From CAYZJV01 sp964478945 (GTDB taxonomy: Bacteria; Spirochaetota; Spirochaetia; Sphaerochaetales; Sphaerochaetaceae), in NCBI GenBank assembly GCA_964478945.1, contig CAYZJV010000005.1, positions 18,299 to 82,298 of the forward strand: a stretch of DNA of 64,000 nt, read 5' to 3'. A model generated the notes under the pieces. It was not told the DNA's origin. It searched no databases and saw only the letters and a program-made list of their open reading frames with translations. Positions 34,514-43,182 of this stretch are shown here, piece after piece; the stretch's first letter is position 1, and every line of letters starts with the position of its first letter. The translations under genes were made by a program, and so were the position numbers.

Positions 34514-35794
34514 TTGTCGTTTGGGGAATACCATCGATACTCTGGTTCCTTGTTGTGCATCACTGGCAATTTCCAATTGTCCGCCGTGAAGGCGGACAAT
34601 CCTGTCTACTATGGTGAGACCGAGACCCGAACCTTGGGTGGAGCGGGAGAACTCTCCCCGGTAGAGCCTTTCGGTCAGTTTGGGCAGTTCCTCTTGTGGA
34701 ATCACCGTACCTTGGTTTGCCACCGAGATGATCACCGAGCCATTACCTTCCACAATCCTCACCACGATGGAAGTCCCCCTCTCTCCATACCTCAACGCAT
34801 TTGAGATGAGATTGGACAATGCCCTTACCATAAGCTTCTCATCACCGAAAAACTGTTCACAGCCTATTTCAGATTCGATTTCCATTTGCGATTGCAACAG
34901 ATTGGCCTCGAATCGCTCCTTGAGTTCTCGAATGAAGGTGGTCGAATCGATGCGTGTGTGTGTTGCCTTGGCTTCGGGAGATTCCAAACGCATCAGTATC
35001 TCCAGATCATCGATCAACAGTTCCATCCGCTGCAATTCCCTAAGCGTACGTTCGAAACGGGGGATTTCCGGTTTGAGTATACCATCCATCATCCCTTCCA
35101 GTTGGGCTTTCACCGAAGCCACAGGAGTGCGCAAATCATGTGCGATATCCTGGGACCATTGGGCACGGGAGGTCCTTTCGTGGACCAGTCGTTGCCGTAA
35201 GGACTCGATTGAAGTCGCTATCCCCACCAACTCATCGGAACCTTCCGGCTCTACCGGAGTGTGTATCTCCCCTTCGGCCATGAGATGCAGCGATTGCGCC
35301 ATATTGTCGGCGGGACGCGACACCTTCTTTGAGAAATACAGCGCGGCCACCAATGCGATTGCCAAGGAGAGCAGCAGAGAAACCACCATCACCAGCAACA
35401 TGGTACGCAATAGGGTCCTGTTCGCAACGTCGGAACTGAACGACTGTTCTGCCGTCATATAATAGCCGAGCAAGACATCACCCGAATATACCGGTTCCAA
35501 TTGGGACATCATGTTGCGTCCCATATTGCCGTGCATTCCCATCATGCCCCGAGTTCCGGCCAACAACTCCCTCTTGGTATCGTAAACGGCCAAAGGTCCG
35601 TTGTAATAGGTGGTGAAGTCTTCGTTTGAACCGGTAAGCAGAGCCTGCGCGGCTTCATACGCCTGATTGGTACGGACTTGCCTCCATTGGACTTCACTTT
35701 GACGGTATCCCAATCCCACCAAGAGGGCGACCACAGCGATCTGGATCACAAATGCGGCCACAAAGATTCCGAAGGTCTTTTTCACCAATGTCAT
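34490..35794 (-). CDS. sensor histidine kinase
   Basis: A 434-residue membrane kinase. Helix 1 is at about 5-28; a periplasmic sensor loop of about 120 residues is rich in Met and Gly (GMMGMHGNMGRNMM); helix 2 is at about 145-170. HAMP, then HisKA with IAHDLRTPVASVKAQLEG, then HATPase_c (LISNALRYG, GSGLGLTIVDRIV) follow. The Met-rich loop hints at metal (copper or silver) sensing; this is inference. Its ATG overlaps the response regulator stop by 4 bases. Confidence 0.92.
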   Translation of the reverse strand: MTLVKKTFGIFVAAFVIQIAVVALLVGLGYRQSEVQWRQVRTNQAYEAAQALLTGSNEDFTTYYNGPLAVYDTKRELLAGTRGMMGMHGNMGRNMMSQLEPVYSGDVLLGYYMTAEQSFSSDVANRTLLRTMLLVMVVSLLLSLAIALVAALYFSKKVSRPADNMAQSLHLMAEGEIHTPVEPEGSDELVGIATSIESLRQRLVHERTSRAQWSQDIAHDLRTPVASVKAQLEGMMDGILKPEIPRFERTLRELQRMELLIDDLEILMRLESPEAKATHTRIDSTTFIRELKERFEANLLQSQMEIESEIGCEQFFGDEKLMVRALSNLISNALRYGERGTSIVVRIVEGNGSVIISVANQGTVIPQEELPKLTERLYRGEFSRSTQGSGLGLTIVDRIVRLHGGQLEIASDAQQGTRVSMVFPKRQSTIPDPQ

Positions 35795-36513
35795 TCGGAC
35801 ACCTTTCCCACAAAGCGGTAACCAAAACCACGTACCGTCTCGATCCACTCATTTACGGTCAATTTTGCCCTGATGTTCTTCATATGGGTATTGATCGCAC
35901 GTTCCGATCCCTCCGCCAGATAATCGAGGCACATGCCCAGCAATTTGTCACGGCTCACCACCACTTGTTCCCTTTGGGCAAGAAAGGCGAGGATCTTCCA
36001 CTCTGTGGCCGTAAGCTTCACCTCCAATCCGTCATGGGTACAAAGGTGGCTGTCCTCATCCATCATAAGTGTATGTTCGGTTCCATCGGCTGCTACCGCG
36101 GGTTCCAGGATCCAATGGTGCCGCTCGGAGTGCGTGGTCGATCCATTTCCCTTTTGTGTCCTTGCAAGAAGCGTGCGAACACGCAATACCAACTCACGCA
36201 TTGAGAATGGTTTCACCACATAATCGTCGGCACCGATTTCAAAACCGGTGATCCTGTCCGATTCACTGGAACGGGCGGTCAAAAAGAGTATCGGGATATC
36301 CTGTTCACGCTTGATCTTCCTGGCAAGATGGAACCCATCTCCATCGGGAAGCATCACATCGAGTATGATCAAATCGGGAACAGCCATCCGAGTAGCTTCG
36401 AGCACTCCCGAGAGACGTTCGAACGAAACCACGGTGTGCCCGTCGACCTCAAGGTAGGAGACCACCGCTTCCAGCAATCCCGCATTGTCTTCAACCACGA
36501 ATATCTTGGCCAA
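35791..36513 (-). CDS. OmpR-family response regulator
   Basis: A 240-residue regulator. The receiver domain has the phosphorylation aspartate in DLIILDVMLPDGDGF (about 51) and Lys in VVKPFSMREL, then a winged-helix DNA-binding domain (LTATEWKILAFLAQREQVVVSRDKL, split here only for orientation) ending RGFGYRFVG. It starts with TTG at 36511-36513, with AAGGAG 7 bases upstream. Partner of the following kinase. A near-palindrome at 36566-36583 in its upstream region may be an autoregulatory site. Confidence 0.93.
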   Translation of the reverse strand: MAKIFVVEDNAGLLEAVVSYLEVDGHTVVSFERLSGVLEATRMAVPDLIILDVMLPDGDGFHLARKIKREQDIPILFLTARSSESDRITGFEIGADDYVVKPFSMRELVLRVRTLLARTQKGNGSTTHSERHHWILEPAVAADGTEHTLMMDEDSHLCTHDGLEVKLTATEWKILAFLAQREQVVVSRDKLLGMCLDYLAEGSERAINTHMKNIRAKLTVNEWIETVRGFGYRFVGKVSE

Positions 36514-36565
36514 TTTGGATCTCCTTCTCCACCATGATACACCTCTACCTTATCCGGGGAAAGTG

Positions 36566-36583
36566 TTGCGAAAATATTCGTAA
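36566..36583. promoter_or_regulatory. near-perfect 18-bp inverted repeat upstream of the response regulator
   Basis: TTGCGAA, 4 bases, TTCGTAA: one mismatch between the arms. It lies about 53 bases before the response-regulator start, in the 92-base gap after the MFS gene. Candidate operator; no binding protein is known. Confidence 0.4.
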
Positions 36584-36605
36584 GGTAAAGATCGGATGAA
36601 GATCT

Positions 36606-37868
36606 TCACCCTTGGAGCTTCGGCAATCGGAGGAACAAGGCCAAAATCAAACAAATCCCCGAAACTACCAACAATCCCAAGCCCAGTCCCCACAGGTTAC
36701 TGAAGAATCCCAACATGAGCGCGATCACCACAGCGAAAAGTGTCTCGGCTTGGGATTCCACGGACAAGGCCGAAGCAAGGGAAGCCTCATCCATCCTCTC
36801 TGTGACATAGGCGATTCCCATGGGTTTGCGCAGATTCTCCATCACATATATTCCCACATAAAGGATGATTGCCAACAGTGGGGCTCCCAACCAGTAGGCT
36901 ATGCCACTGACCACCCCAAATAGGATGCCCATGAACAGCATGCTGTTCAACGGCACCGCCAAGGTTTCGAACCGTTCCGAGAGTTTTCCCGAGGAACGTG
37001 ACGCATAGGCGGTGATCAAATAGAGGATGGCATAGACGAATCCTGTGATCAAAGCTGTCCTCTGATCATCCTGCAATGCGAGCAGTACCGGCAATGCCAA
37101 CGCGAAGTTCTTCAAGATCGGTTGCAGGTAATCCTTGAAGGCCTTGTAGTAGCCACTGTAGAGCGATTGGTTGGCGATTGCACGAAGCAACTCCCTACTT
37201 TTCAAACTCTTCATCAGCGACTTGATGACCGAAGAGAATTCAGAGGCAACCGTCTTGTCGCTCGTATGGCGAGGTCCATCGAGATTCGCGGGATAACTGA
37301 GGATAAGGAAGAGATCGAGCACATAGGGAATGATCGTGAAGAGAAACACCGGAGCATATGATCCTTGCCAGAACACAAGGAAGGCGGCTATCAGGGCCGA
37401 AAGCGCGGCACCTGCTTGGCTCCAAGCCCTCGTATGCCCATAGTAGTGGGTCTTCAAGTGTCCCCAATTGTGCATCTTCAAATAATCGAAGATCATTGCC
37501 TTATGGGTTCCAGTCCTGAAAGCCTCTCCACCAGCGAACACCAGCATTGCCAAAAACAACACCCAGTAGGATTGGGAAAAGAAGAAGACCACGAATGAGA
37601 CGATGTAGGAGAGGAAGGAGACTGCCATCGATCTCCTTCTCCCCATGCTGTCGGCGATCACCCCCGAGGGTATCTCTATGATGTTCACACATACTTCGCG
37701 TGCGGCATAGAGAGTCCCGATCTGAAGAAAATCCAATCCCTTTTCAAGGAAGAAGAGCATGAGGAACGGTTCAAAGAAACGTAGATTCTTGAGAAATCCA
37801 TACGCGCAGAACTTATAGAACTGCACATTCCGCTTGAAATCCTTGGGGAGGTCCTTCTGTTGACTCAT
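36606..37868 (-). CDS. MFS transporter
   Basis: A 420-residue carrier with about 12 predicted helices. The loop DSMGRRRSMAVSF after helix 2 is the MFS motif A region. The substrate is not evident; the general type is seen among drug-efflux and uncharacterised carriers. It begins with ATG at 37866-37868 without a Shine-Dalgarno; TTGAAA and TACCAT with a 17-base spacer end 6 bases before it. The two-component system lies 92 bases downstream on the same strand and could be co-transcribed. Confidence 0.85.
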   Translation of the reverse strand: MSQQKDLPKDFKRNVQFYKFCAYGFLKNLRFFEPFLMLFFLEKGLDFLQIGTLYAAREVCVNIIEIPSGVIADSMGRRRSMAVSFLSYIVSFVVFFFSQSYWVLFLAMLVFAGGEAFRTGTHKAMIFDYLKMHNWGHLKTHYYGHTRAWSQAGAALSALIAAFLVFWQGSYAPVFLFTIIPYVLDLFLILSYPANLDGPRHTSDKTVASEFSSVIKSLMKSLKSRELLRAIANQSLYSGYYKAFKDYLQPILKNFALALPVLLALQDDQRTALITGFVYAILYLITAYASRSSGKLSERFETLAVPLNSMLFMGILFGVVSGIAYWLGAPLLAIILYVGIYVMENLRKPMGIAYVTERMDEASLASALSVESQAETLFAVVIALMLGFFSNLWGLGLGLLVVSGICLILALFLRLPKLQG

Positions 37869-37874
37869 ATCGAT

Positions 37875-37903
37875 ATGGTACCCAATTTGAGCGAATTTTT
37901 CAA
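37875..37903 (-). promoter_or_regulatory. leaderless promoter of the MFS gene
   Basis: TTGAAA (37903-37898), a 17-base spacer and TACCAT (37880-37875), then 6 bases to the ATG at 37868. Confidence 0.6.
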
Positions 37904-37939
37904 AGAGAAAAAATTTTCAAGGAAAATCGGGAAGTGCAC

Positions 37940-37968
37940 TTGACACCATTTCAGTCTTAGTGTATTAG
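37940..37968 (+). promoter_or_regulatory. promoter of the ABC-GntR operon
   Basis: A perfect TTGACA (37940-37945), a 17-base spacer and TATTAG (37963-37968). It overlaps the inverted-repeat operator at 37956-37985. Confidence 0.8.
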
Positions 37969-37985
37969 TTTGATAGTACACTAAG
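37956..37985. promoter_or_regulatory. GntR/YtrA-type operator
   Basis: A perfect 9-bp inverted repeat CTTAGTGTA / TACACTAAG separated by 12 bases, covering the -10 box and the expected transcript start. Its position suits repression by the GntR protein encoded in the same operon (39608). Confidence 0.7.
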
Positions 37986-38011
37986 AAACAAGGTAACAAA
38001 AGGAGTCACCT

Positions 38012-38848
38012 ATGATACGAATGCAAAACGTTCGGTTCCAATACGGAAAACAGCCCCTGTTCAACCATTTGGATCTCGAAATCGAAAAAGGCAACATCTA
38101 CGGCCTGCTGGGGATGAATGGAGCTGGGAAGACCACGCTGCTGAAACTCATCTCGGGCCAACTCTTTCCAGCCGAGGGAACCACTTCCGTGATGGGATAT
38201 GATCCCACCGTACGGAATCCCGGAATGCTGGAGGAACTGTTCCACCTTCCCGAGGAATTCCTTCTTCCCCACATGCGTGCCGAGGAGTACCTGTCCACCT
38301 ATTCGGTCTTCTATCCTCGCTTTGATCATGCCGCGATGCATCGCTACTGTATGGATTTTGATCTCGATCTCTCGAGGAAGTTGAACGAACTCTCGTTCGG
38401 ACAGAAGAAGAAATTCCTCCTCTCGTTCGGACTGGCCACCGGCACCTCCCTCCTGATACTCGATGAACCCACGAACGGACTCGACATTCCTTCGAAAAGC
38501 CAGTTCCGCAGAACAGTGGCTTCTGCGATGACCGAAGAGAGGACTTTCATCATCAGCACCCATCAGGTGCGCGATATGGAGAATCTCATCGATCCCATCA
38601 TCATCGTGCATGACGGCAAAGTGGTGATGAACAGGAGTCTTCCCTCCATAGCCGAGGACTTCACCATTTCCCTTGAGAAGAGTGAACCCACCGCCGCGGA
38701 TACGGTCTTTATGGAGAAGGTTCCTGGTGGATGGATGAGCGTTCGCACCCGCACCGCCGATGACGATGAGACCCCGATAGACTTGGAAACACTATTCAAT
38801 GCGGTCGTCTCCAATCCCGCACCGTTCGAAGAAGGAGGAGAGAGATGA
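38012..38848 (+). CDS. ABC transporter ATP-binding protein (YtrB/BcrA type)
   Basis: A 278-residue nucleotide-binding subunit: Walker A GMNGAGKTTLLKL (about 34-46), signature LSFGQKKKFLLS (LSFGQ for LSGGQ), Walker B LLILDEPTNGLD, switch His in IISTHQVRDME. With the downstream permease and GntR repressor it resembles cassettes in Firmicutes induced by cell-envelope antibiotics; export or lipid-related function is inferred. AAGGAG is 6 bases before the ATG. Confidence 0.92.
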   Translation: MIRMQNVRFQYGKQPLFNHLDLEIEKGNIYGLLGMNGAGKTTLLKLISGQLFPAEGTTSVMGYDPTVRNPGMLEELFHLPEEFLLPHMRAEEYLSTYSVFYPRFDHAAMHRYCMDFDLDLSRKLNELSFGQKKKFLLSFGLATGTSLLILDEPTNGLDIPSKSQFRRTVASAMTEERTFIISTHQVRDMENLIDPIIIVHDGKVVMNRSLPSIAEDFTISLEKSEPTAADTVFMEKVPGGWMSVRTRTADDDETPIDLETLFNAVVSNPAPFEEGGER

Positions 38849-39621
38849 GATTCGTTCGTGTAATGAAAAAAGAGTTGCTTGAGGGCAAGAAGAATCTGTT
38901 CATCTATTCCATCACCATCGTCATGGTGATGTTCATCCAGGAGTTTGTGGGAGCATTCATCATCAAAATGACCGGAGGAACCCAACCTTTCGAGTCGAGC
39001 TATCTCGGCAACTTCACCGGATTCCTCTTTCTTGGAGGCTTCATCGTCACCAGCATGATGTTCTCACAGGATATGTTCAACAGGACGGGCCAACACAATT
39101 GGTTGATGTTGCCGGCATCACGTTTGGAGAAGTTCGGAGCAAAGGCTGTACTCAGCGCATTCGCCTATCCGATTGTACTCACCCTGCTGGTCACAGTGGC
39201 ATCGATCGTGGTGGAGGCTTTGACCCTCTTGTTCTTCGGCAATCCGTTCTCTCCCTTCATCCCATGGACTGCCAATGTGGGAAGGATGGTGCTCCATTAT
39301 GTCGCCACGCAATCGGTGTTCCTCCTTGGAGCCACCTATTTTCGCAAGACCCACTTCGTGAAGACGGTTCTCACGATCGGAATCATCGGCATCCTCATGG
39401 GATTGCTTGCGACCTTGTTTGTCCGCATCGCATTCGCCCCCTATTTCACCGGACCATTCGATCTTAGGATCGACCTCTCGGTGATCGACAACCACCACAC
39501 GATCGTGACCCTGGGTCGATGGATTGGAAACATCTTCTACTGGTTGGTGTTGCCGGTATTCTGCTGGTTCACAGCCTATCTTCGAGTGAAGGAGGTACAA
39601 TCAACCGATGCAATTCAATAA
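38845..39621 (+). CDS. ABC transporter permease
   Basis: A 258-residue membrane subunit with six predicted helices (first at about 17-38, last near IFYWLVLPVFCWFTAYL). It overlaps the ATPase gene by 4 bases and the GntR gene by 14, so the three are translated together. The sequence is too divergent to name a substrate. Confidence 0.85.
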   Translation: MRFVRVMKKELLEGKKNLFIYSITIVMVMFIQEFVGAFIIKMTGGTQPFESSYLGNFTGFLFLGGFIVTSMMFSQDMFNRTGQHNWLMLPASRLEKFGAKAVLSAFAYPIVLTLLVTVASIVVEALTLLFFGNPFSPFIPWTANVGRMVLHYVATQSVFLLGATYFRKTHFVKTVLTIGIIGILMGLLATLFVRIAFAPYFTGPFDLRIDLSVIDNHHTIVTLGRWIGNIFYWLVLPVFCWFTAYLRVKEVQSTDAIQ

Positions 39622-39976
39622 ACATACTTCAATCTATCTACAGATCGCCGATTATCTGTACGACAGGATACTCAGTGGCGATTGGCCCGATGGACAGAGG
39701 ATTCCCTCGATACGAGACATGGCAGTCCAACTCGAGGTGAACCCCAATACGGTAACCCGCACCTATACATTGCTGCAGGAGGAGGGAACATTGGAAAATC
39801 AACGGGGAATCGGGTACTTCACCGCTCCCGATGCACGAAACCAAGTGTTGGAAAGGAAAAGAAAGGAATTCATGCGCAATGAACTTCCCACCATCTTCAA
39901 TACGATGGAACAGTTGGGCCTTACCAAGGAAGATTTGATACTTCAGTTCGAAGCATATGAAAAGGAGCATGTATGA
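39608..39976 (+). CDS. GntR-family repressor, YtrA subfamily
   Basis: A 122-residue regulator. The winged helix-turn-helix (about 10-75) has ILSGDWPDGQRIPSIRDMA and LEVNPNTVTRTYTLLQEEG, the YtrA pattern. Only a short helical tail follows instead of a ligand domain. It probably represses its own operon through the inverted repeat at 37956-37985. Unusually it is the third rather than the first gene. Confidence 0.92.
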   Translation: MQFNKHTSIYLQIADYLYDRILSGDWPDGQRIPSIRDMAVQLEVNPNTVTRTYTLLQEEGTLENQRGIGYFTAPDARNQVLERKRKEFMRNELPTIFNTMEQLGLTKEDLILQFEAYEKEHV

Positions 39977-40131
39977 TGATGAAAAGAAGCAATATGATGT
40001 TGGCCGGAGCGGGAGCTGTGCTTGTGGTGCTGTTGTTGGCCGGAGTGATCACCGCGAGGGTCCTGTTCGATCGTACGATCATACACAGTCCCTCCGACTC
40101 CATGGTGGTGAGGGTGGAAACCCGCTATTGA
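39973..40131 (+). CDS. small membrane protein of the GntR operon
   Basis: A 52-residue ORF starting with ATG that overlaps the GntR stop (ATGA), with AAGGAG 6 bases upstream: strong sign of real translation. It has a basic N-terminus (MMMKRSNMM), one membrane helix (about 10-28) and a short outer tail ending RVETRY. No known family. It may be an accessory subunit of the ABC transporter. Confidence 0.7.
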   Translation: MMMKRSNMMLAGAGAVLVVLLLAGVITARVLFDRTIIHSPSDSMVVRVETRY

Positions 40132-40135
40132 TGAT

Positions 40136-41050
40136 TCAAACACCCGGATCTTCGACGACGGTTTCGGGTGGCTTTTCAAGGAGCTCGGGGTGCTGGATAT
40201 AGCGCACGAGCTCCTTCCATGCGGAAGCCATCCCAAAGCCGTCGCAGATCCGCTCATCACCGACGATCTTGAAGTCGATGAATTTGCGTTCGGTCACCGA
40301 TCCATCCTTGGCGATCACCCGCTCGGAGTACTTCGGACCATAGGCAATGAATCCACTACAGGTTCCGAAATTGTAGATATGATGGTAGATCGGTGGAAAG
40401 TTGATGGAACCCATTGCGGTTACGAAGATACTGCAGTGGAACGGACTCAGATGTTGGATGGCTTTCGGCATCCACCCATGAAAATCGAGCCACTTGATGG
40501 TTCCTATCACGAATCTAATGAGAAACGAGGGGAGGTGGTTCACAAATTTGGCAAACGAGTCGGTGGAATTGTCGTTCATCAGATCCTTGTTGCGTTCGAT
40601 CTCCCGTTGCAGCCGAACCGCGACATCGAAGATCGTGTCGGCCGGATCATAGACCACCTTGACCACCGTTTGGGGTCCTTCGACCGAGAGATTCTTCTTG
40701 ATCGCCAACGATATGCTCAGTTCATCGCGTGAATAGGCCTTGTGGCCGGCTATGAAGCGGTTCACATAGGGCCGCTGGCTGATCATCCGAACAATGGATG
40801 CCATCACCACATCGATGAAGGTCGTATCCCAACCGATCGGACTACCCTCCAGACGACGCTTTCTCAGATATCGTTCGACCGGGGTCACATCGATCTTGAA
40901 CGAAGCACCCACCTGGGAATCGTTCCTGGTCGACATGATATAGGGGATGAGGGTAAAGAAGGTGTCCGTATGCATGAGACGCCTTCCATCATAACGATCC
41001 CTCCAACGCTTCTTCAGAACGGGGCGTTCAACCGGTTTCCCATATTCCAT
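40136..41050 (-). CDS. stand-alone 2-oxoacid dehydrogenase E2-type acyltransferase domain, degenerate active site
   Basis: 304 residues with the CAT/E2 catalytic fold (IDVTPVERYLRKRR, TFIDVVMASIVRMISQRPYVNRF) but no lipoyl or E1/E3-binding domain. The expected catalytic motif DHRxxxDG reads GDERICDGF: the histidine is Glu, so classical acyl transfer is doubtful. No E1 or E3 gene is in the window. Related stand-alone E2-like proteins are annotated in clostridia and spirochaetes without known function. It follows guaA by 4 bases, last of the long run. Confidence 0.75.
   Translation of the reverse strand: MEYGKPVERPVLKKRWRDRYDGRRLMHTDTFFTLIPYIMSTRNDSQVGASFKIDVTPVERYLRKRRLEGSPIGWDTTFIDVVMASIVRMISQRPYVNRFIAGHKAYSRDELSISLAIKKNLSVEGPQTVVKVVYDPADTIFDVAVRLQREIERNKDLMNDNSTDSFAKFVNHLPSFLIRFVIGTIKWLDFHGWMPKAIQHLSPFHCSIFVTAMGSINFPPIYHHIYNFGTCSGFIAYGPKYSERVIAKDGSVTERKFIDFKIVGDERICDGFGMASAWKELVRYIQHPELLEKPPETVVEDPGV
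40141..40176 (+). terminator. possible terminator of the ABC-GntR operon
   Basis: CACCCG (40141-40146) pairs with CGGGTG (40165-40170), followed by GC and TTTT. The loop is long (18 bases) and the element lies inside the convergent E2-like gene. Weak candidate. Confidence 0.35.
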
Positions 41051-41054
41051 GCGA

Positions 41055-42608
41055 TCATTCCCACTCTATGGTACCGGGTGGTTTGCTCGTGATGTCGTAG
41101 AGCACCCTGTTCACCCGCGCGACTTCGTTGCAGATCCGTGAAGAGGCCCTTTGCAATACTTCGGGAGGAAAGCGGAACCAATCGGCCGTCATCGCATCCT
41201 CGCTCGTCACAGCCCTCAGCGAACACACCTCCTCATAGGTCCTTTCATCACCTTGGACACCCACGCTTTTCACAGGCAGTAAACAGGCCAAGGCCTGCCA
41301 GATATCGCCATAGAGGTTGGCTTTTCGGATCTCATCGATGAAGATCGCATCCACTTCCCGCAATGTATCGAGCCGTTCGGCAGTCACTTCGCCGATACAC
41401 CTCACACCGAGTCCAGGGCCGGGGAAGGGATGGCGGTTCACGATCTCATCAGGCAATCCCAATTCCTTTCCAAGTTCCCGCACTTCGTCCTTGAACAATT
41501 CCCTCAGGGGTTCGAGCAAAGAAAAGCGGAGATCGTCGGGTAGTCCTCCCACATTGTGGTGGCTCTTGATGGTAACCGAGGGTCCCCCCGAGGGACTGAT
41601 GCTCTCTATCACATCGGGATACAAGGTTCCTTGTGCCAGGAAATCGATCTCCCCCGCGGCACGCGCCTCCTGCTCGAAAACGTCGATGAACACCTTGCCG
41701 ATGATCTTCCGTTTCTGTTCCGGATCGACCACACCCTTCAAGGCGGAAAGGAATTGGTCTCTCGCATCGGCATATTGCAATCGGATATGGAAGTTGTCAC
41801 GGAACACCGAGAGCACCAAATCGGCCTCACCTTTCCTCAACAGTCCATTGTTGACGAACACACATACCAGTTGGTCCCCTATGGCCTTGTGGATAAGCGC
41901 GGCTGCAACCGAGGAGTCGACTCCCCCGGACAAGCCGCACAGAACCTGCTTGTCTCCTACCATATTTCGGATCTCATCGATTTTGGTATCGATGAAGGAT
42001 TCCATCGACCAATCGGCGGCAGCTCCACATACGTTCAAGACGAAATTCGCCAAAAGCAACGATCCCTCTTCGGTATGTACCACCTCGGGATGAAACTGTA
42101 CGCCATACCATCTCTTTTCAGGATACTCGACCGCTGCATACGTGCAGTTCTCGGTCGAGGCTGAGCAGATGAAATGTTCTGGTAGCGAGGACACAGAATC
42201 CCCATGGCTCATCCATACTTGGGTTTTTGGCGAGAGCCCATGCAACAACAGGGAATCCTCAACCGTGCAATCCAGGTGGGCGAACCCATACTCCTTTTGC
42301 CGGGGACGTTCCACAGTACCACCGTTCATCACCGACAGGACCTGCAATCCATAGCAGATACCGAGAATGGGAATCCCAAGAGCGAAGATCCTTTCGTCGG
42401 GACGGGGTGAGCCGGGAGTCCTCACACTGGAAGGCCCCCCGGAAAAGACCAGGCCCTTTGGAGCAAGCCTCTCCACCTCTTCGGCAGTTATCGTATAGGG
42501 AACTATTTGGCTGTAGACATGCTGTTCCCTGATTCTTCTCGCGATCAGCTGACTGTACTGTGCTCCGAAATCGAGCACCAAAATCGTATCGTGGGTCTTC
42601 GTTTCCAT
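41055..42608 (-). CDS. guaA: GMP synthase (glutamine-hydrolysing)
   Basis: A 517-residue two-domain enzyme converting XMP to GMP. The N-terminal class I glutamine amidotransferase has nucleophile Cys in GICYGLQVL and the His/Glu pair in YGVQFHPEVVHTEEG. The ATP-pyrophosphatase domain has the PP-loop GLSGGVDSSVAAAL (about 224-237). The dimerisation domain ends PPGTIEWE. GAGGAG precedes the ATG. It lies 15 bases after the ECF transporter genes, a link that may bear on their substrate. Confidence 0.98.
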   Translation of the reverse strand: METKTHDTILVLDFGAQYSQLIARRIREQHVYSQIVPYTITAEEVERLAPKGLVFSGGPSSVRTPGSPRPDERIFALGIPILGICYGLQVLSVMNGGTVERPRQKEYGFAHLDCTVEDSLLLHGLSPKTQVWMSHGDSVSSLPEHFICSASTENCTYAAVEYPEKRWYGVQFHPEVVHTEEGSLLLANFVLNVCGAAADWSMESFIDTKIDEIRNMVGDKQVLCGLSGGVDSSVAAALIHKAIGDQLVCVFVNNGLLRKGEADLVLSVFRDNFHIRLQYADARDQFLSALKGVVDPEQKRKIIGKVFIDVFEQEARAAGEIDFLAQGTLYPDVIESISPSGGPSVTIKSHHNVGGLPDDLRFSLLEPLRELFKDEVRELGKELGLPDEIVNRHPFPGPGLGVRCIGEVTAERLDTLREVDAIFIDEIRKANLYGDIWQALACLLPVKSVGVQGDERTYEEVCSLRAVTSEDAMTADWFRFPPEVLQRASSRICNEVARVNRVLYDITSKPPGTIEWE

Positions 42609-42623
42609 CGATTCTCCTCATTC

Positions 42624-43169
42624 CTACCAAGCGAGGGAGCGAACTGGGGGATAGGCTTTCAATACCGCTCTAGATACGGCCATACCCAACACCACGCCGA
42701 CTCCACTTTGCATCAAATTGAGTGGGATCTCCACCAAAGCGGCTTCGAATCCATACAGGATTCCTCCCGCCACATAATATCCACCGGTCATCACAACCAT
42801 CCCGATCAATCCACCGGCAAACATCATGATGAGTTTCGCATCTCCAGGCACTTTGGCCTTCATGCCCGTCCGGGCGATCAATGCGATCAACATCCCCTGT
42901 ACCCCATGGATGATGAATGAAAGCGGTGCCCATTGCGCATAACCTCCGATCAAATCGGCTATGGCGGTACCCAAACCGCCGGCGATCGCTCCCACCCACG
43001 GTCCGAAGAGAAATGCCGAAAAGGTGATCACCACGTCACACAGACTGATATAGCCCTTTATGGGGGTGGGAACCCGCACCAATAGGGTAAATACAACGAC
43101 AACGGCCGTAAGGACGGCAACCAAGGCGATACGCAAAGCCGTCATGTTCGAAGGATTACTTCTTTCCAT
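42624..43169 (-). CDS. ecfS: ECF transporter substrate-binding S component
   Basis: A 181-residue membrane protein with six predicted helices. The loop VPTPIKGYISLCDVVITFSA and the block FGPWVGAIAGGLGTAIADLIGG (shown only as orientation) are typical of RibU/HmpT-like S components. The vitamin or other ligand cannot be read from the sequence. GGAGG stands 7 bases before the ATG. Encoded with its own T and A subunits, so a dedicated (group I) ECF system. Confidence 0.85.
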   Translation of the reverse strand: MERSNPSNMTALRIALVAVLTAVVVVFTLLVRVPTPIKGYISLCDVVITFSAFLFGPWVGAIAGGLGTAIADLIGGYAQWAPLSFIIHGVQGMLIALIARTGMKAKVPGDAKLIMMFAGGLIGMVVMTGGYYVAGGILYGFEAALVEIPLNLMQSGVGVVLGMAVSRAVLKAYPPVRSLAW

Positions 43170-43182
43170 GGAACAACCTCCT

